Shown: positions 8,180 to 20,051 of the stretch, piece by piece
How the letters are laid out: each line of letters begins with the position of its first letter
Numbering within the stretch: the stretch's first letter is position 1
Assembly: GCA_002803225.1 (NCBI GenBank)
Contig: NXFV01001376.1
Location: forward strand, 1 to 64,000
DNA length: 64,000 nucleotides
Origin: Gamarada debralockiae
Lineage: Eukaryota > Ascomycota > Leotiomycetes > Helotiales > Hyphodiscaceae
Reading direction: 5' to 3'
Program-made: the position numbers and the translations under genes
The notes under the pieces: generated by a model
The model's input: only the letters and a program-made list of their open reading frames with translations
Databases searched by the model: none
What the model was told of the DNA's origin: nothing

Positions 8180-10944
8180 TCACTGCCCAGTAGCACCAGT
8201 GACTCCTCGACCGCCTCCCACGTTTCCTCTCTGTCTACGACCACGATTGCTTCCACGGCCTCTTCCCTGTCCACCTCTTCTTGCAGCATCGCCACCACGA
8301 CCAGGGTTCCTGATCGTAGTTTTGCCTTGGACATTGTCAGTAGCCGTCGTTCGACTCTGACTGGGTCCAGCAGTCTCGCTTGAACGGTCCGCATTGTCAT
8401 CACGGCCACTCTCAAGATCGGCATCCGCACCTATTTTCAAGCGAAATACACCACGAAAGATGCTTCGGAGCAAACTCGTGAGTCCTTCGGTGTATTTTCC
8501 CTCATCGAGGTCCTTCCCTAGTGGCGTATCTGCAAGTGCAGCCAGGTACACGAACGCCACGAATGTTGTCCAGGGCACCACCAACGTCAGAAACAACGCC
8601 GTCTTGTTCGCATACCTGCCATTAACCTCATCCAGCAGCCATAGGGCGGATGCCGCTGACACATAAGCGCACGCTGCACCTGCGATACTAATGAACCCGG
8701 CGTGCAGTCTTCCAAGCTTGAATTTGTCGAGTGTGGATTTCGAGTACAGAGTTGTTAAGGCGCCGTTGAAGAGCATAGCGAGGAGAAGTGCGGCGTCGCT
8801 CATCTCGCTTTCGTAGCCGGCCGGCGTATGGGGAGTTAGACGATATTTGTAGCCGCCGAAGATAGTGGCGACGCCTGCAACGAGCATAAGTGCCGCGAGG
8901 AAAGCGGTCCGCTCGGCGTTCTTGTTGGCACGCTGGATTATTAGGTAGCATCCACTTAGCACCAGTGCCCAGGCAGTATGTGAAAGGATCGGTCCAGCCT
9001 GGATGGAAGTGAAATCTGACAACAGCTGCTTGAAGTACTGTTGGAAGCCGGTGGTCCCCTGACTCTCAGCAGGTATCGTGTCTGTGGACGAAGTGTTTGA
9101 ATCTGCAGTATTTGAGGCCGATACCGACCCGAGAAGGCCGGTAATTAAAGTGGTTATGGCGGCAGGCGGAGATTTTCTGCAGAGCCACAATGCGAGGATA
9201 CATGACCCGACAACGTTTCCGGCAGTTTTTGACGAAAGCATCCGGTATGGAGAATTTGCCAATGCTTCAATGCCGTCTTTCCTGCCCCAGAGTCTATCAG
9301 GAATGACTACATCGCCGAGTTGTAGATCAAGGAACGAAAATCTGGTGTCCCCTTCTGAGTCCATGCCACTGTCGCCTTCCACGTGGGCCAGGGATTTTGG
9401 AAGATAGCTGAGCCCAAGCACCGTACGCAGTACTTGGAGCTCGTCAGGTGGGATCAAGCCTCCAGTTTCGGACCAGGATAGCTGCGCCATGAATCTTTCA
9501 ACCGCTGACGATTTTCTCGATAAAGTTTGTCTGGTCCCTTTCAACTCGGTCTCGAGCCGCTCTGATTCCAGCTCATTTCTTATCCAGAATTCCCAGTACT
9601 GTAGATCAGTAATGGCCCCGCCTTCCTTCAGCATCAATGCTTGATCGTTAGTGAGAGTCTTTCCAATAGCCATCTCTCCAGCAATGGACTTCTCAACATT
9701 TCGGATCAGTTTCTCCGCGGAATCGTTGTCGCAATCCTCTAAATTTGATCCTGACTCCTCCTGCCTTACATATTTCGAAAGTTGCCGTCGTCGAGAATTA
9801 GAAGGAAACTTGCAGAGCATTCGTCCCTTGACGTCATCACACTCGGTGGAGACGATACCTAAGTGTCTATTGACGAATGAGCTGAAGTACGTACCGGCAT
9901 TGGCGCGAGCTTGCTCTTCATGGTTGTACGCATCGGCAGCTTGTTGCTTCGATTCTCTGGAAATGTAATCCTTCACGACATCGCTGGCTCTGAGTCTCTC
10001 CAATTCAGTCAGAGCACGCTTGAATTCAACTTCCTTGCAGAGTTCTTCGTAGCGAGCTTCGGTGGCACGGGTAGCTTCGATCTGAGCAATGTTCACATCT
10101 CTATTGAAGGTTGTCTTGCGGGTGGCAAGTTCTGCTTCAGCCTTGGCTCTCTCGCTGTCTCGCTCAGTTTTCTGGATGGCTGTCTCGGCGTTGATCTGGG
10201 CAATTTCACGGTTCTGCTCTCCGACACATTGAACCTCTCCTATGTTACCCTTACGCTGGGCTTCGGCGACATCGATACGGGCTTGACTGATAGCACCCTC
10301 GTGGGCCTTGCGGGACAAAAACTCAAAGTAATTGGACTGGGGGGCATCGCGAAGTTCCTTGACCTTGGAGTTGTAGATCTTGAGGCCAAACTGATCCAAT
10401 TCGCTCTGGATGTTGCGGAAGATCTTTCTCTTGAATTCCTCACGCTCTGTGAAGATCTCTTCCATTGTCATAGAGGAGACTAAGACACGAGTCTCACCCT
10501 CAATGATACCCTTGACGATGTTCTCGATGTGTTGTGTGCCTCCGACATTCTGCTTGTCATCTGCGTCGGCGAGAAGTATAGCGTACTTCATAAGTGCATC
10601 GTCCTGATTCTCTGGTTTATTATTGATATGTGTAGTATCGCGGGGAGCTTGGCCGGCAGCCTGACCACGTTGGTTGACATCAGGGCCGACAGTGAAGATG
10701 ACAGGAAGAAGAAATTGGAGCTTCTCCCGGGTCATGGCCTGAAGGTTCATAGAGTAGTCATGAGGCCTGGTGCTGAAGCGTTGGCACTGTATATAGTGAG
10801 TACTAATGCCTGGAAAATAGTGGGACGAAATCTTATTACCCTTTGGAATGGCCCGACAAACGCCTTCTTCGTGATTTTGACCTTCTCGATACCGAAACCA
10901 GTAATGGCTAAGTACTCGTCGGGTGACGCTATGGTATAAACCAT
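8180..10944 (-). CDS. Flotillin-like (SPFH/Band 7) protein fused to a multi-pass membrane region and RG-rich tail
   Basis: Exons 10944-10840 and 10786-8180 are joined across a 53-bp intron (GTAATA...TACAG), giving 903 residues. Residues 1-195 are flotillin-like SPFH ([12 protein letters not shown] at the splice, then [17 protein letters not shown]). About 195-320 is the Ala/Glu coiled coil ([21 protein letters not shown]). Normal flotillins end about 150 residues later. Here the flotillin sequence gives way near residue 325 to an unfamiliar linker (325-550), about six hydrophobic segments (558-575, 636-655, 660-680, 700-716, 730-753, 765-788) and a Gly/Arg-rich tail (860-903). Flotillins scaffold membrane microdomains; the job of the added part is unknown. 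The reading frame is continuous across the join, though a 36-base GTACGT...TTAG stretch (9894-9859) could be a very short intron. The start is the ATG opening [11 protein letters not shown], where the domain begins. Confidence 0.8.
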
Positions 10945-11644
10945 TTTGATGTTGAGCCGGTGCCGGGGATTAATTGGTGTCTGCAAGGACAAGCTAATAA
11001 TTCAGACGTTAGTACACACATAGTCCTACTAGGCGCATTACAGAAACGAACCAGAACTTGAACCATGGAGTAGGAAGACAGGCGATCGAACTGTCGTCAA
11101 GGATTGATATGTCGTAATCAACGAAAGGCTGTCTGTGGATTTTGGTAGAGTCTGCGAGGACACGAAGGCAAGAAAATGGCGAAAGAGGCTAATGTGCAAG
11201 AGAGTTTGACTTAGTGATCGAGTCCTGAAAGGACAGAAACCCTTGCAAAGAGGACGGGACTTCCAAAACGATAGATTGATGTTGCTGCAAAGCTGTGCGC
11301 GAGAAACAAGCTCGGTATCCACGAGGCTGAAAGCCATCCAATCGTTGGGCGACGCGAGTGTTGCATAGCCCCCTGCAGAAAACGACCATCGCATTCCCAA
11401 CGTCAACCCATACATGTCAGAGACAAGAACTTCTCCGTCATACTCCTTCCCTCACGAAATTGCCCGGATAAAGCTCCGATACGGCATCCAGATCATAACT
11501 TTTGTCTTTCCAACGATATCCTGCAGTCGCTGGCCTGCCTTTTTGAAATCACAACCGCGGCTCTGCGCAATCTCTCGATTTCCATATTCCATATTAGGTG
11601 TCCTAGAGCATCTCCCCGAACTCGATAAGATAGGAATTACTATC
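10945..11644. promoter_or_regulatory. Divergent promoter region between the flotillin-like and HeLo-like genes
   Basis: About 700 bases separate the two divergent start codons (10944 minus, 11645 plus). A likely 3' splice site (CTTGTCCTTGCAG on the minus strand, about 10985) just upstream of the flotillin-like ATG suggests an intron in its 5' leader. An in-frame ATG at 11414 could lengthen the plus-strand protein by 77 residues. A shared region like this allows co-regulation. Confidence 0.4.
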
Positions 11645-12361
11645 ATGGCCGACACGCTGGGAATATGGGGCAGCGTAGCTGCTATCTGCAGCTGTGCGGG
11701 AATCATAGACAACTACTCTCCCTCCACGAAAGCAGTCCATGGCTCAACATGGAGTAACTCGAATCTAAGGTCGGAAATAAGAGCCCTGGAAGCATCGTTG
11801 AGCTCGTTGAGACATGTCATAGGGAGGAATGATGCGCCTTCTTTGGATGAAAATATATTGGAGACGTTCTCGAAAGTCACATCACAGCTGGAGGATATGC
11901 GCAGGAGGTATGGGATCGATAGCACAGGAAACTTCCTCCCAGTGGTAAGACTTCATATGCTCCTTATTAGGTCGACATCGCTAATCAGATTCGCGCATCA
12001 GCTTACGAAGTATCTTCCCTCGTTGAAAGACCCACCTTCAAAGCTCTTCATCCTCGCCTGCATAATCTACACCTTCCTCTACATGCGCTTGCGCGAGAAT
12101 CAGAAGAACGATCGACATCAAGATAAATTCATATTAAGTGGGGTGGGAATTGGGGTAGCTGCCGCGGCGTATACGAAGGACTGGGAAAATATTAAGGGAT
12201 ATGTGGCGTGGTGTGCGACCGCGGCTTTGATACTCAGCGCAGTTGTTCACTGGGGCGCGCGCGTGGGTTCGAGTCGTACTGGGACTTCGATCTCAGAGTC
12301 TATGGAGATAACGATATCGGGTCTGAAGTTAGAGGAAAAAGACAGGAAAGACCTGGCGTAG
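11645..12361 (+). CDS. Small membrane protein with HeLo-like fungal N-terminal domain, 238 aa
   Basis: The frame starts MADTLGIWGSVAAICSCAG, matching the opening of the HeLo-like N-terminal domains (Helo_like_N type) found on fungal NLR-like and other signalling proteins: a hydrophobic first helix, then SNLRSEIRALEASLSSL..I and a second coiled helix (LEDMRRRYGI). Instead of the usual NACHT or ankyrin parts, it ends with three hydrophobic segments (around LFILACIIYTFLYM, ILSGVGIGVAAAAY and WCATAALILSAVV) and a short charged tail. ATG 11645 is chosen because the domain begins there; an in-frame ATG at 11414 adds 77 residues without domain character. It lies head to head with the flotillin-like fusion gene. 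No catalytic residues are visible. Its role is unknown; membrane signalling or self-recognition is only a guess from the domain type. Confidence 0.6.
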   Translation: MADTLGIWGSVAAICSCAGIIDNYSPSTKAVHGSTWSNSNLRSEIRALEASLSSLRHVIGRNDAPSLDENILETFSKVTSQLEDMRRRYGIDSTGNFLPVVRLHMLLIRSTSLIRFAHQLTKYLPSLKDPPSKLFILACIIYTFLYMRLRENQKNDRHQDKFILSGVGIGVAAAAYTKDWENIKGYVAWCATAALILSAVVHWGARVGSSRTGTSISESMEITISGLKLEEKDRKDLA

Positions 12362-12732
12362 GATTGCAATGGGAGGAATGATCAGATGAAGAGATTGGAG
12401 AGGTAAAGAAAGGTGGTGATAGGCAGAAATTGAGACGGAAGATCTTGAAAATTACTAGAGCGATAGGATAGTTTGCCAGGCGTTCTGAAACTTTCATGCT
12501 CGGGTAGCTTCTTCTGAGCTCCTGTCTACAATTTCGGAGGGAGGGGCAATTGAAGTCATTGGTAATCAAAGAATATGACGTAGCACAACAACTTCTGAAC
12601 TCCTAGAGACACCCCGAAGACTTCTTCTGAACGCGTGAATGGCATCTGTACCCTCGAATCGGCTTATCACGATCTTCAAAGAGAGTTATAAGTCCTTTGA
12701 AATTATGTGCCACAAAAATTGTGTTTCCTGTA

Positions 12733-12969
12733 CGGAGGCCGCGGTCAAAAGATTTGCAACTACGGGTTGTTTAGCCTGTAATTTGCCTTTAATTTAGCCT
12801 AGAATCCCTGTAAAATTCGCGTGAGACCTGATGACTGAGTCCGCTGCCCAATCATCTACAGGGAGCTTACAGGCATCCTAGCCTGGATATACAGGGCGTT
12901 ACAGGGCATGTTGCGACATTACAGGCTCTGAATACACTGTAGTTGCGAGACTTTTGACCGCGGTCTTCA
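12733..12969. mobile_element. TA-flanked MITE, copy 1 (237 bp)
   Basis: The terminal inverted repeats begin CGGAGGCCGCGGTCAAAAG (left) and TGAAGACCGCGGTCAAAAG (reverse complement of the right end) and continue imperfectly for some 45 bp. TA flanks both ends (12731-12732, 12970-12971), as for Tc1/mariner insertions. The interior has many TTACAGG/ACAGGG words and no coding frame. It shares its ends with the element at 20916-21213. Confidence 0.85.
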
Positions 12970-13304
12970 TAGAATGGCGGGAATTACCAATGCGGACCGA
13001 TCTTTTTCTCCAAGCCGAACCGGGGTTCTCCCTCGTCGCCAAATGTAAGGGGAAGCAAGTGCTAAAGTATAGATATGAACAGCGTTAGAATCATAAGAAT
13101 CACATCCTACTACTTATCTCATCTTTCATATACGACGAGTGCGGAATATACCTTAAAGTCACTTACATGGAGGTCTCTCACAACTCACGCTCTTTCCAAA
13201 CGCAAAGTTCACACCCTCCAAACCATCCCATACAGACTCCCAATCAAACTAAGTCGTCCGAACTAGGCGTTAAGCCTCGACACTTCACACTGCTCGCCGC
13301 TCTT

Positions 13305-14429
13305 CTAGCATAAGCTACAGCCTCTTCCAGTTGCCCCGATCAGGTTGCTGCGACGGAAAGGCGGAAAGTCATCCCACTGCTCCAGCCTCCTCACAAATTG
13401 CGCAGTCCCCATACCAATGGTTTCCAGTCCCAAAATCTCAGCAGCTATGAGTGTTATGAATAGCTGTGCGAGATCGCTTTCGTATTGGAAACCTTGGAGT
13501 CCGGCTGTTTGGCCGAAGATCGGTGTGTTGCAATGCACGTGGTAGATATAACGACTCTGGACACCCATTGTCCAGGAACCAGCCCTCCTATGCTAATAGT
13601 TGCTGGTTTAATCTGTTTTCATCCTCGTAGCGTTTTGCTCTGTCGAAATAGAGAGAGCCTCCGAGGCCTTGGTTTATTTCGAGGAGCATGTCGTCGGGAT
13701 AGTGTTTGGCTTCGATCAGACGTTCAACGTACAGTTTGGGACTGTTGAAGATGTTGAATATTGAATCACCTGTATATGTCAATATTCTCTTCTTCAGATG
13801 AGATAGAGAGCCATGCTCACCTCCTGCTTCCTTGAGCACACGGAGGAGTTTCCCATACACATTGATCTGATGACTTTGTTCATGTCTCTGAGAAAGCATC
13901 TTCCGCCTCAACTCAAGCAACTCCATGAGCCCCTCATGGCCTAACTGCCAAGCCCTATATCTCCCCTTCGTATCCGCAATATTCAGCCCAATACACTTAA
14001 GACTCGGCCATTGCCCACCCAAACTCCAACTCCTAAGCAGGTCCTCAGCTGAGGAGCTACCGTCAATGTCACTTTTTGAGCGAGATTCTTGATCCGCTAA
14101 TCGCCTAGCTAGTCTAAATCCGATGTTACAAGTAATTTAAAGAAAAACACGTGATGGGTCGGTCATTTTGGGCGGAGTTCGTTTTATTTCCAGAGAAGAG
14201 ACGCGTGTTCGAAAGTAAATTTGGCGACATGTTCTGCGGATCCCGCGATTCCGGGGTTGCCGGTGCCAGCGTTCAATATTTGGTAAGTGAAGAGGTTCCC
14301 AGGGTGGGGGATGGTTTTGAGCTTGATGAGGTCGGATTTGGAGCGGAAGATGTAGCGGTGTATCTCGAGGCGGATCTCATATGGGAGAGCGGAGAGGCGG
14401 GGTTTGGTGCTTCAGGAGGCATTAACCAT
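13305..14429 (-). pseudogene. Broken 2EXR/F-box-like gene
   Basis: From ATG 14429 the minus strand reads MVNAS, then TGA (CGA expected), then STKPRLSALPYEIRLEIHRY, the L-P-x-E-I-R-x-x-I signature that opens fungal 2EXR/F-box-like proteins. The frame stops again at about 14185. The next open stretch (about 14125-13588) carries a clean 51-bp intron (GTGAGC...ATACAG, about 13829-13779) and sequence such as NIFNSPKLYVERLIEAK. A stop and frame change near 13588-13570 separate it from the last open part (to 13305, GVQSRYIYHVHCNTPIFGQT). Intact family members are single proteins of about 300-450 residues. At least two nonsense changes and one frame change indicate a pseudogene. How the middle part joins is uncertain. 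Confidence 0.5.
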
Positions 14430-16033
14430 TGGAGAGATATAAATATTTGATCTTCGAGCCGGCAAATTATCAATCGGTTGGACATTCTGCCATTTCTGGT
14501 TCATTGAGAGCAGCTATACCGACCAGCGCGTTATCTGAAGATGCATGCTGAAAAGGATCGGTGTTATCACGTGACATTATGTGCGTGAGTAAGGCCCTTC
14601 CTGCCGCAATCTTCATCAACACTGGCTGTACCCCATGTGACTGAAGCACGTCAGTCTTTCGCAATACGAACAATCTAACCATGTCTCTGACGTGCCCCTG
14701 AATGCTACGCTGCAGGGGATTCACATGGCTTAGCGACGCCTCGGCGACGGGAGTCGATTCGTTTCAGATATGCCTCCCTGTCAAGTGCCCCTTTGGGAAT
14801 GATCGATGCATGGCATAGGGGGGGCAGGGCCAGGAACGAGAAAGGTTGTTCCATCTGTGCGAAGAATTCTCGAAAAGAGACAATAATAGGCCATGTTTTG
14901 GGATTGGACCCCAAGGAATGTTCAGCTGCGCTCGAAGTACCGCACTTGTACTGGTACATATAATTGTACAACTTTCCGCCCCGTCAGCTCCTCTAGCTAT
15001 GTCACTGTACAAGGGTTTCACTTGTGCCAAGAGTTCTCTCGGTTGGCAAAATGACAAGGCTGGGAACAGGTGGCCTTCTAGAAGAAGTGTGGAAGAAGCC
15101 AATCTGGCAAGCGAAGGCAAGACCCCTGAGACATTGTTGGGGCTGTGACACCGAATACGCGATGAAGCTGAAATTCAAATAGAAACCGACGGATTGGGGG
15201 CCCAAAAAAGATGATGACTGGAGGGATAAAAAACGTTGACTAGCTCATAGGAAGAAAGCTGTCTTTCAGGATGTGAATACCTTCAATTACATTCTTCTTC
15301 ATTAATCACGATTGTTTTGCTTGTGTATTGCTGCATCTGAAGTCTAAAAATCAAATGCCAGTGCGATTCGTGTTGTGGGCCATCGTCATAGCGCATCTCC
15401 GCGCCGCCTTCGCCAAAAAGAGGGTAAAGTATCGGAAACCATTGAGTGCTGACTGGCACCGTCTCATGCTAGACACAGGAGAACTTCAGACCAAGGAGTG
15501 CTCCGTGCATGACATGACCCTTACTCACCTCCATTCTTCTCCTTCACCCACAACTGTGAAGCTTGAATAGGATCCCCCATCAAGCTTTCTTGGAACAATT
15601 GTCGTACAGAATTACCCCACCAATACCCATCACTTGGAATGTGAGTCTCGCCGGCCAACTCTACTACAGAACCCCACGAATAGCTTCAACTTTGATGATA
15701 ACAAGCTGACAATATACCTATTCAGACACGTCGCACCATCCCTGACACGTTCAACATAGTGCCGAGCGAAGAGCCACCAACGTCCGATTTCTTCCCTGTA
15801 CCTATCGCGAAATATTCTACACAAGCGACCTCGCAGCGACTGCGAGCCCAAGAACACCCCTCACTCGAGCTCGAATCCGGCACTCGATTGCGAATCTCAC
15901 AATAACATCATTAAAATCTACTTCGCAGACCTGGCCTTACATCTGGCAGGCCCACCGGCACGACGGCCGACAGGCCGTGAAATATACGTATAAACATAGG
16001 CGGGGCACACGGCTGAGAAATATACACACACAC
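14430..16033. other. No confidently recognised gene
   Basis: Open frames on the minus strand at 14470-14724 and 14705-15120 (the latter with EQPFSFLALPPLCHASIIPK) look more protein-like than random sequence, but match no family I know and do not join by good splice sites. They may be a decayed gene. From about 15650 to 16033 the DNA is probably the promoter and leader of the F-box gene that follows. Confidence 0.4.
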
Positions 16034-18943
16034 ATGATGCGGCGGGGTAGAGGAGGAGGGAGCTCGCCCTTCCGAGGAAATGGCGCTCCTATCCCGGATT
16101 CCCTGTCCTTGATACGGTCTTTCAATATCGAGACCAACCCCACACGACCCGTGCGACCCTCTCCACTGACAGCCTCCACTATTCCGGATATGCCACTCGA
16201 TCTCGTGGATCGCATACGCTCGTTCCCTCTCTTCCTCTCTGCGCCAGACTCGTTTCTCGCTGCTATCGGCAAACACCTGAGACCCCAGGTCCATTCGCCT
16301 CATGATCATATCTTGACAGAAGGAGACGATGCGAAGGCCATGTACTGGCTTGTCAGGGGGGCAGTTGCAGTTACGTCTCGCGATGGCGAAGCCACATATG
16401 CGGAATTACGGCCTGGTGCTTTCTTTGGAGAAATTGGAATCCTCATGGATGTCCCTCGAACCGCCACCATAATAGCAAGAACGAAGTGCTTGCTGGTCGT
16501 GCTGAAGAAGGAAGATCTGAGGGCTGAGCTACCGAAGTTTCCGGAGATGGAGAAAGCGATTATGGAGGAAGCGCAAGAGAGGCTTACCATTCTCAATAAG
16601 AAAAGGAAAGAGAGTGGATTTGGTCCGAAATTGATCTCAACTTCGATACCGTCAAGAGGAGGAAAGGTGGCGAGGGAAGCTGTACCTGGTGAGGTTTCGA
16701 CTGGAGATACTGGGGCCATTGAGAGGGGGGCTGTGATAAACACGAAGAAACGGAAATCGCCTAGTCCTCAAGGGATTGAAGATCTTGCAGCTGGGAGTGC
16801 TCTTGGAAGTGGATTCGTCAATGTCAGGAAGACACTGAAGGAGTTGCCTCTCTTTTCAACTCTGCCTCCTGAAATTTTGCATTTCCTCGGATTGAGTGCG
16901 TTACCGAAAACGTACCCTCCATTCACTGATATCATTCTCCAAGGATCGCCTGGAAATGAGATATATTTTATCGTCCGAGGCGAGGCTGAAGTAATTCACG
17001 AGACGACGAATGGGCAAGCTATCAACGAGGCATTACGAGGATCATACATAAGGCCACGACTCAAGCAAGGACAATACTTTGGAGAGGTTGCCAGTTTAGC
17101 CTTGGCACCTAGGAGAACAGCCACGGTTCGATCCATTACGACAGTTGAATGCTTAATGATCAGTGGAGAAGTTCTCGACGAGCTCTGGAGACGCTGTTCA
17201 CCTGATATCCGACGGCAAGTGGAAGCCACAGCCAAGATGAGAATCGGAAAGCCCGAAGATGAGGATGTCATTATGACTGATGTCAGTGCTCCTCCATCTG
17301 TCAAGAAGCTAGAAATAGCAGCTCGAGCTACAACACCCATCCGGGGAACGTTACCTCAGGTCACATTCACTCCCTCGAAACCAGCAAGCCCACACAAACC
17401 AAGTCGAGCAGAAGACAAGGAGGTTTTGGAACCGTTAGATCCCGATCCATTCTTGAGTGTCGATATGGACAACATGCGGGATAGAGCGAAATCAAGGAGA
17501 GGATCATTAGCCCCTCCTATCCCTGAGCCTTCCGAGGAGTCGAATTCAAACTCAAATTCCGGTCCTCAAACTCGATCAAGAACTCAAACGCCAACACCTT
17601 CGAAACTGAGCCATGTCATCAGCCCCCCGGATCCTTCACTCCGTTCCAAACGACCCAGAATTGTATCCCGACCACACAGCCAATACAGCAAAGGCCTCCT
17701 TCCAGACGGAATTCTCGTCTCAATCTTCTCCTTCTTAGACATCTACCAACTAATGCGTCTCCGCGCCATCTCCCTCCACTGGTCCAGGCTCCTCTCCACC
17801 TCCCCTGAAATCTGCAAATATCTCGACCTCTCAGTCTACAATCGCAAAGTCACCAACCGAGTCCTAATCGATTACATCTGCCCTTTCGTCGGAAAACGCG
17901 CCAGCGTAATCGACATCAGCAATTGTTTCCATATTACAGACGAAGGATTCACCGCTCTCTCTACACAATGCGGAGAAAATGTACATGGCTGGAAAATGAA
18001 GAGTGTTTGGGACATCACTGCAAATGCTATACTAGAAATGGCCAACAACGCCAAAGACCTCGAAGAAATCGATCTTTCCAACTGCAGAAAAGTATCCGAC
18101 AACCTCCTCGCCCGGGTCGTAGGCTGGGTCGTATCAGAACCTCATTCCTCCTCCCAAGCCTCGCGCTCCAAACACGGAGGTCCCCAAGCCGTCCAAAACG
18201 TGCAGATCCCACCACCAGGCACAGTCGTCGGGTGTCCGAAACTCAAGCGGCTGACGCTGAGTTATTGCAAGCATGTTACGGATCGATCGATGGCGCATCT
18301 GGCTGTTCACGCGCATGCGAGACTGCAGTCCATGGATCTGACGAGATGCACGACGATTACGGATGGCGGATTCCAGCATTGGAGTATTTATAAGTTTGCG
18401 AGGCTGGAGAGGCTCATTTTGGCGGATTGCACATATTTGACTGATAATGCTATTGTGTATTTGACGAATGCTGCGAAGGGGCTGAAAGAGTTAGATTTGG
18501 TATGTTTTGCCTTTTACTTCTGCTAACTACCCTACATTTTCCTTGTCCTACTTATAACAGTTTGGATTTTGGAACTGACGTCGATATAGTCATTCTGCTG
18601 TGCCCTCTCCGACACAGCAACGGAGGTTCTCTCCCTGGGCTGTCCATCCCTGGAATCCCTAAAACTGTCCTTCTGCGGCTCCGCCGTTTCCGATTCCTCC
18701 CTCCGAAGCATCGGTCTTCATCTCCTAGAACTGAAAGAACTGTCTGTACGTGGATGTGTACGCGTCACTGGTGTTGGAGTTGAGGCCGTTGTCGAAGGTT
18801 GTAATAGATTAGAGATGTTCGATGTATCTCAGTGTAAGAATTTACAGCGGTGGCTTGATGGCGGTGGGGAGGAGAGGAGTAGGCGCGTTTATGGGAGGAG
18901 GAAGTTGAAGTTTGAGACGAAGAAAGTTGGTGGGTTGCGGTAG
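16034..18943 (+). CDS. F-box/LRR protein with two cyclic-nucleotide-binding domains, 939 aa
   Basis: Exons 16034-18499 and 18590-18943 (intron GTATGT...GATATAG). Two cyclic-nucleotide-binding folds come first: residues about 57-190 (FPLFLSAP..F, GAFFGEIGILMDVPRTATI) and about 270-420 (LPLFSTLPPE, GQYFGEVASLALAPRRTATV). In both, the phosphate-binding cassette keeps FGE and R-T-A. A charged, Ser/Pro-rich linker leads to an F-box (LLPDGILVSIFSFLDIYQLM, about 555-600) and Leu-rich repeats of the Cys-containing F-box type (ISNCFHITDEGF, LSNCRKVSDN, LSYCKHVTDRS, LTRCTTITDGG, LADCTYLTDN). The splice restores LDLSFCCALSD in register. The F-box should recruit Skp1 for SCF ubiquitin ligase and the LRRs the substrate; cyclic-nucleotide control is an inference. 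Start: the first ATG (MMRRGRGGG) after an upstream GTG-initiated extension that is discounted. Confidence 0.9.
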
Positions 18944-20051
18944 TGGGCCACGACACTAGCTTGTCACGGGGTCTTTCATTGGAACTGGCAATACACTGGG
19001 CTGTGCTCGGAGCTGGTTGGGCTGGAGCGGGAGTTGGTGGGGAGCATGAGAGGTCACGAGGTGTTTTTATGCATAGGGGAGCATATTTCGCATTTCTTGG
19101 ATGTGATGAGGGATGAATAGGATGATACATATGCCTGCATCTATCACTTGCATGCTTGAGCGAGTGGCCATGATCATGATTATATGAATGGGTTGGCTGG
19201 CCTCCTGGATATTCAGCTTGGGCTTAGGGTTTACGAATACATGCATTTGGATGGCGAACTTGGGATTTGATATAATAATGGCTTACTGATTTAAAGCTAA
19301 AGTCGATAAGGAATTCTAAATAAGATCTGATCACATTTTACGATTGATTGTGTGTGATGTCTGTAATTCTGGCATGAGTTGAATGTGTTGGTTGATTTTG
19401 TGTGGGCAAGAAGGAACGAGGACTGGAACACCGAAGGCAGTGACGAGAGTGCAAGAGTGAGGCGTGCGAATGAAGACCAAAGGTTCAAACAGACTGAATG
19501 ATTTTCATTGAGTGAAATGGTGCTGGGTCTGGCGGTCTGGAAGACATTCCGGATTGATTGGGTTATGAATCCCTCACTCAATGCGTTTGGGCGATCCCAG
19601 GTGGAAGAAGATGCAAAAGCCCGATCGCTAGCCTTGGTTCAGCGATCTAAAAGTCAGGATATCAAGGTGATACAAGTACTCGTCCTGATCGCGGAATCTG
19701 ACAGAAGCATCGATGTCCTGAATTCGAAGGGATCTGAAGGGCATGGGTGCGGATGTGGAGTGAATATGGGAAGTGAAAAGTCTTTGGTACGTGGAATAAA
19801 TTATTCTTTACATTGTCGAACAAGCAACATCTGAACGCCACCCCAGCCATTCTCCTCCCCCAGTTGTTGGGTATCGTGAATGATGTAGAAGCCACGCCGA
19901 GAACCGAACCCCTTTACCCAGCTAACAGTTCGCGCTGGCGATTGTTCAAGTGAACACAACGATTCAAATTTTGCAAATAATGCGCAATCCTGACAACAAT
20001 CCCAAAACTCCAAGCTCCGAGAGGTCCACGAGAAGAAACCGATCAGTTGTC
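18944..20051. other. No recognisable gene
   Basis: About 1.1 kb holding the 3' flanks of two convergent genes. Only short frames without family resemblance are present. Confidence 0.6.

Noticed and set aside
9859..9894. 36-base GTACGT...TTAG candidate intron inside the flotillin-like exon
   Set aside because: It is shorter than the other introns here (41 bp and up) and in frame, so splicing would not change the fusion. It is noted but not used.
9911..10483. 190-residue plus-strand frame
   Set aside because: It lies antisense to the flotillin coiled coil; the apparent Leu-rich pattern is the complement of Glu/Lys/Gln codons.
11414..11644. 77-residue N-terminal extension of the HeLo-like protein
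   Set aside because: The domain begins at MADTLGIWG (11645) and the extension has no domain character. It cannot be fully excluded.
15911..16743. Minus-strand frames opposite the start of the CNB/F-box gene
   Set aside because: They are shadows of the well-supported plus-strand coding region.
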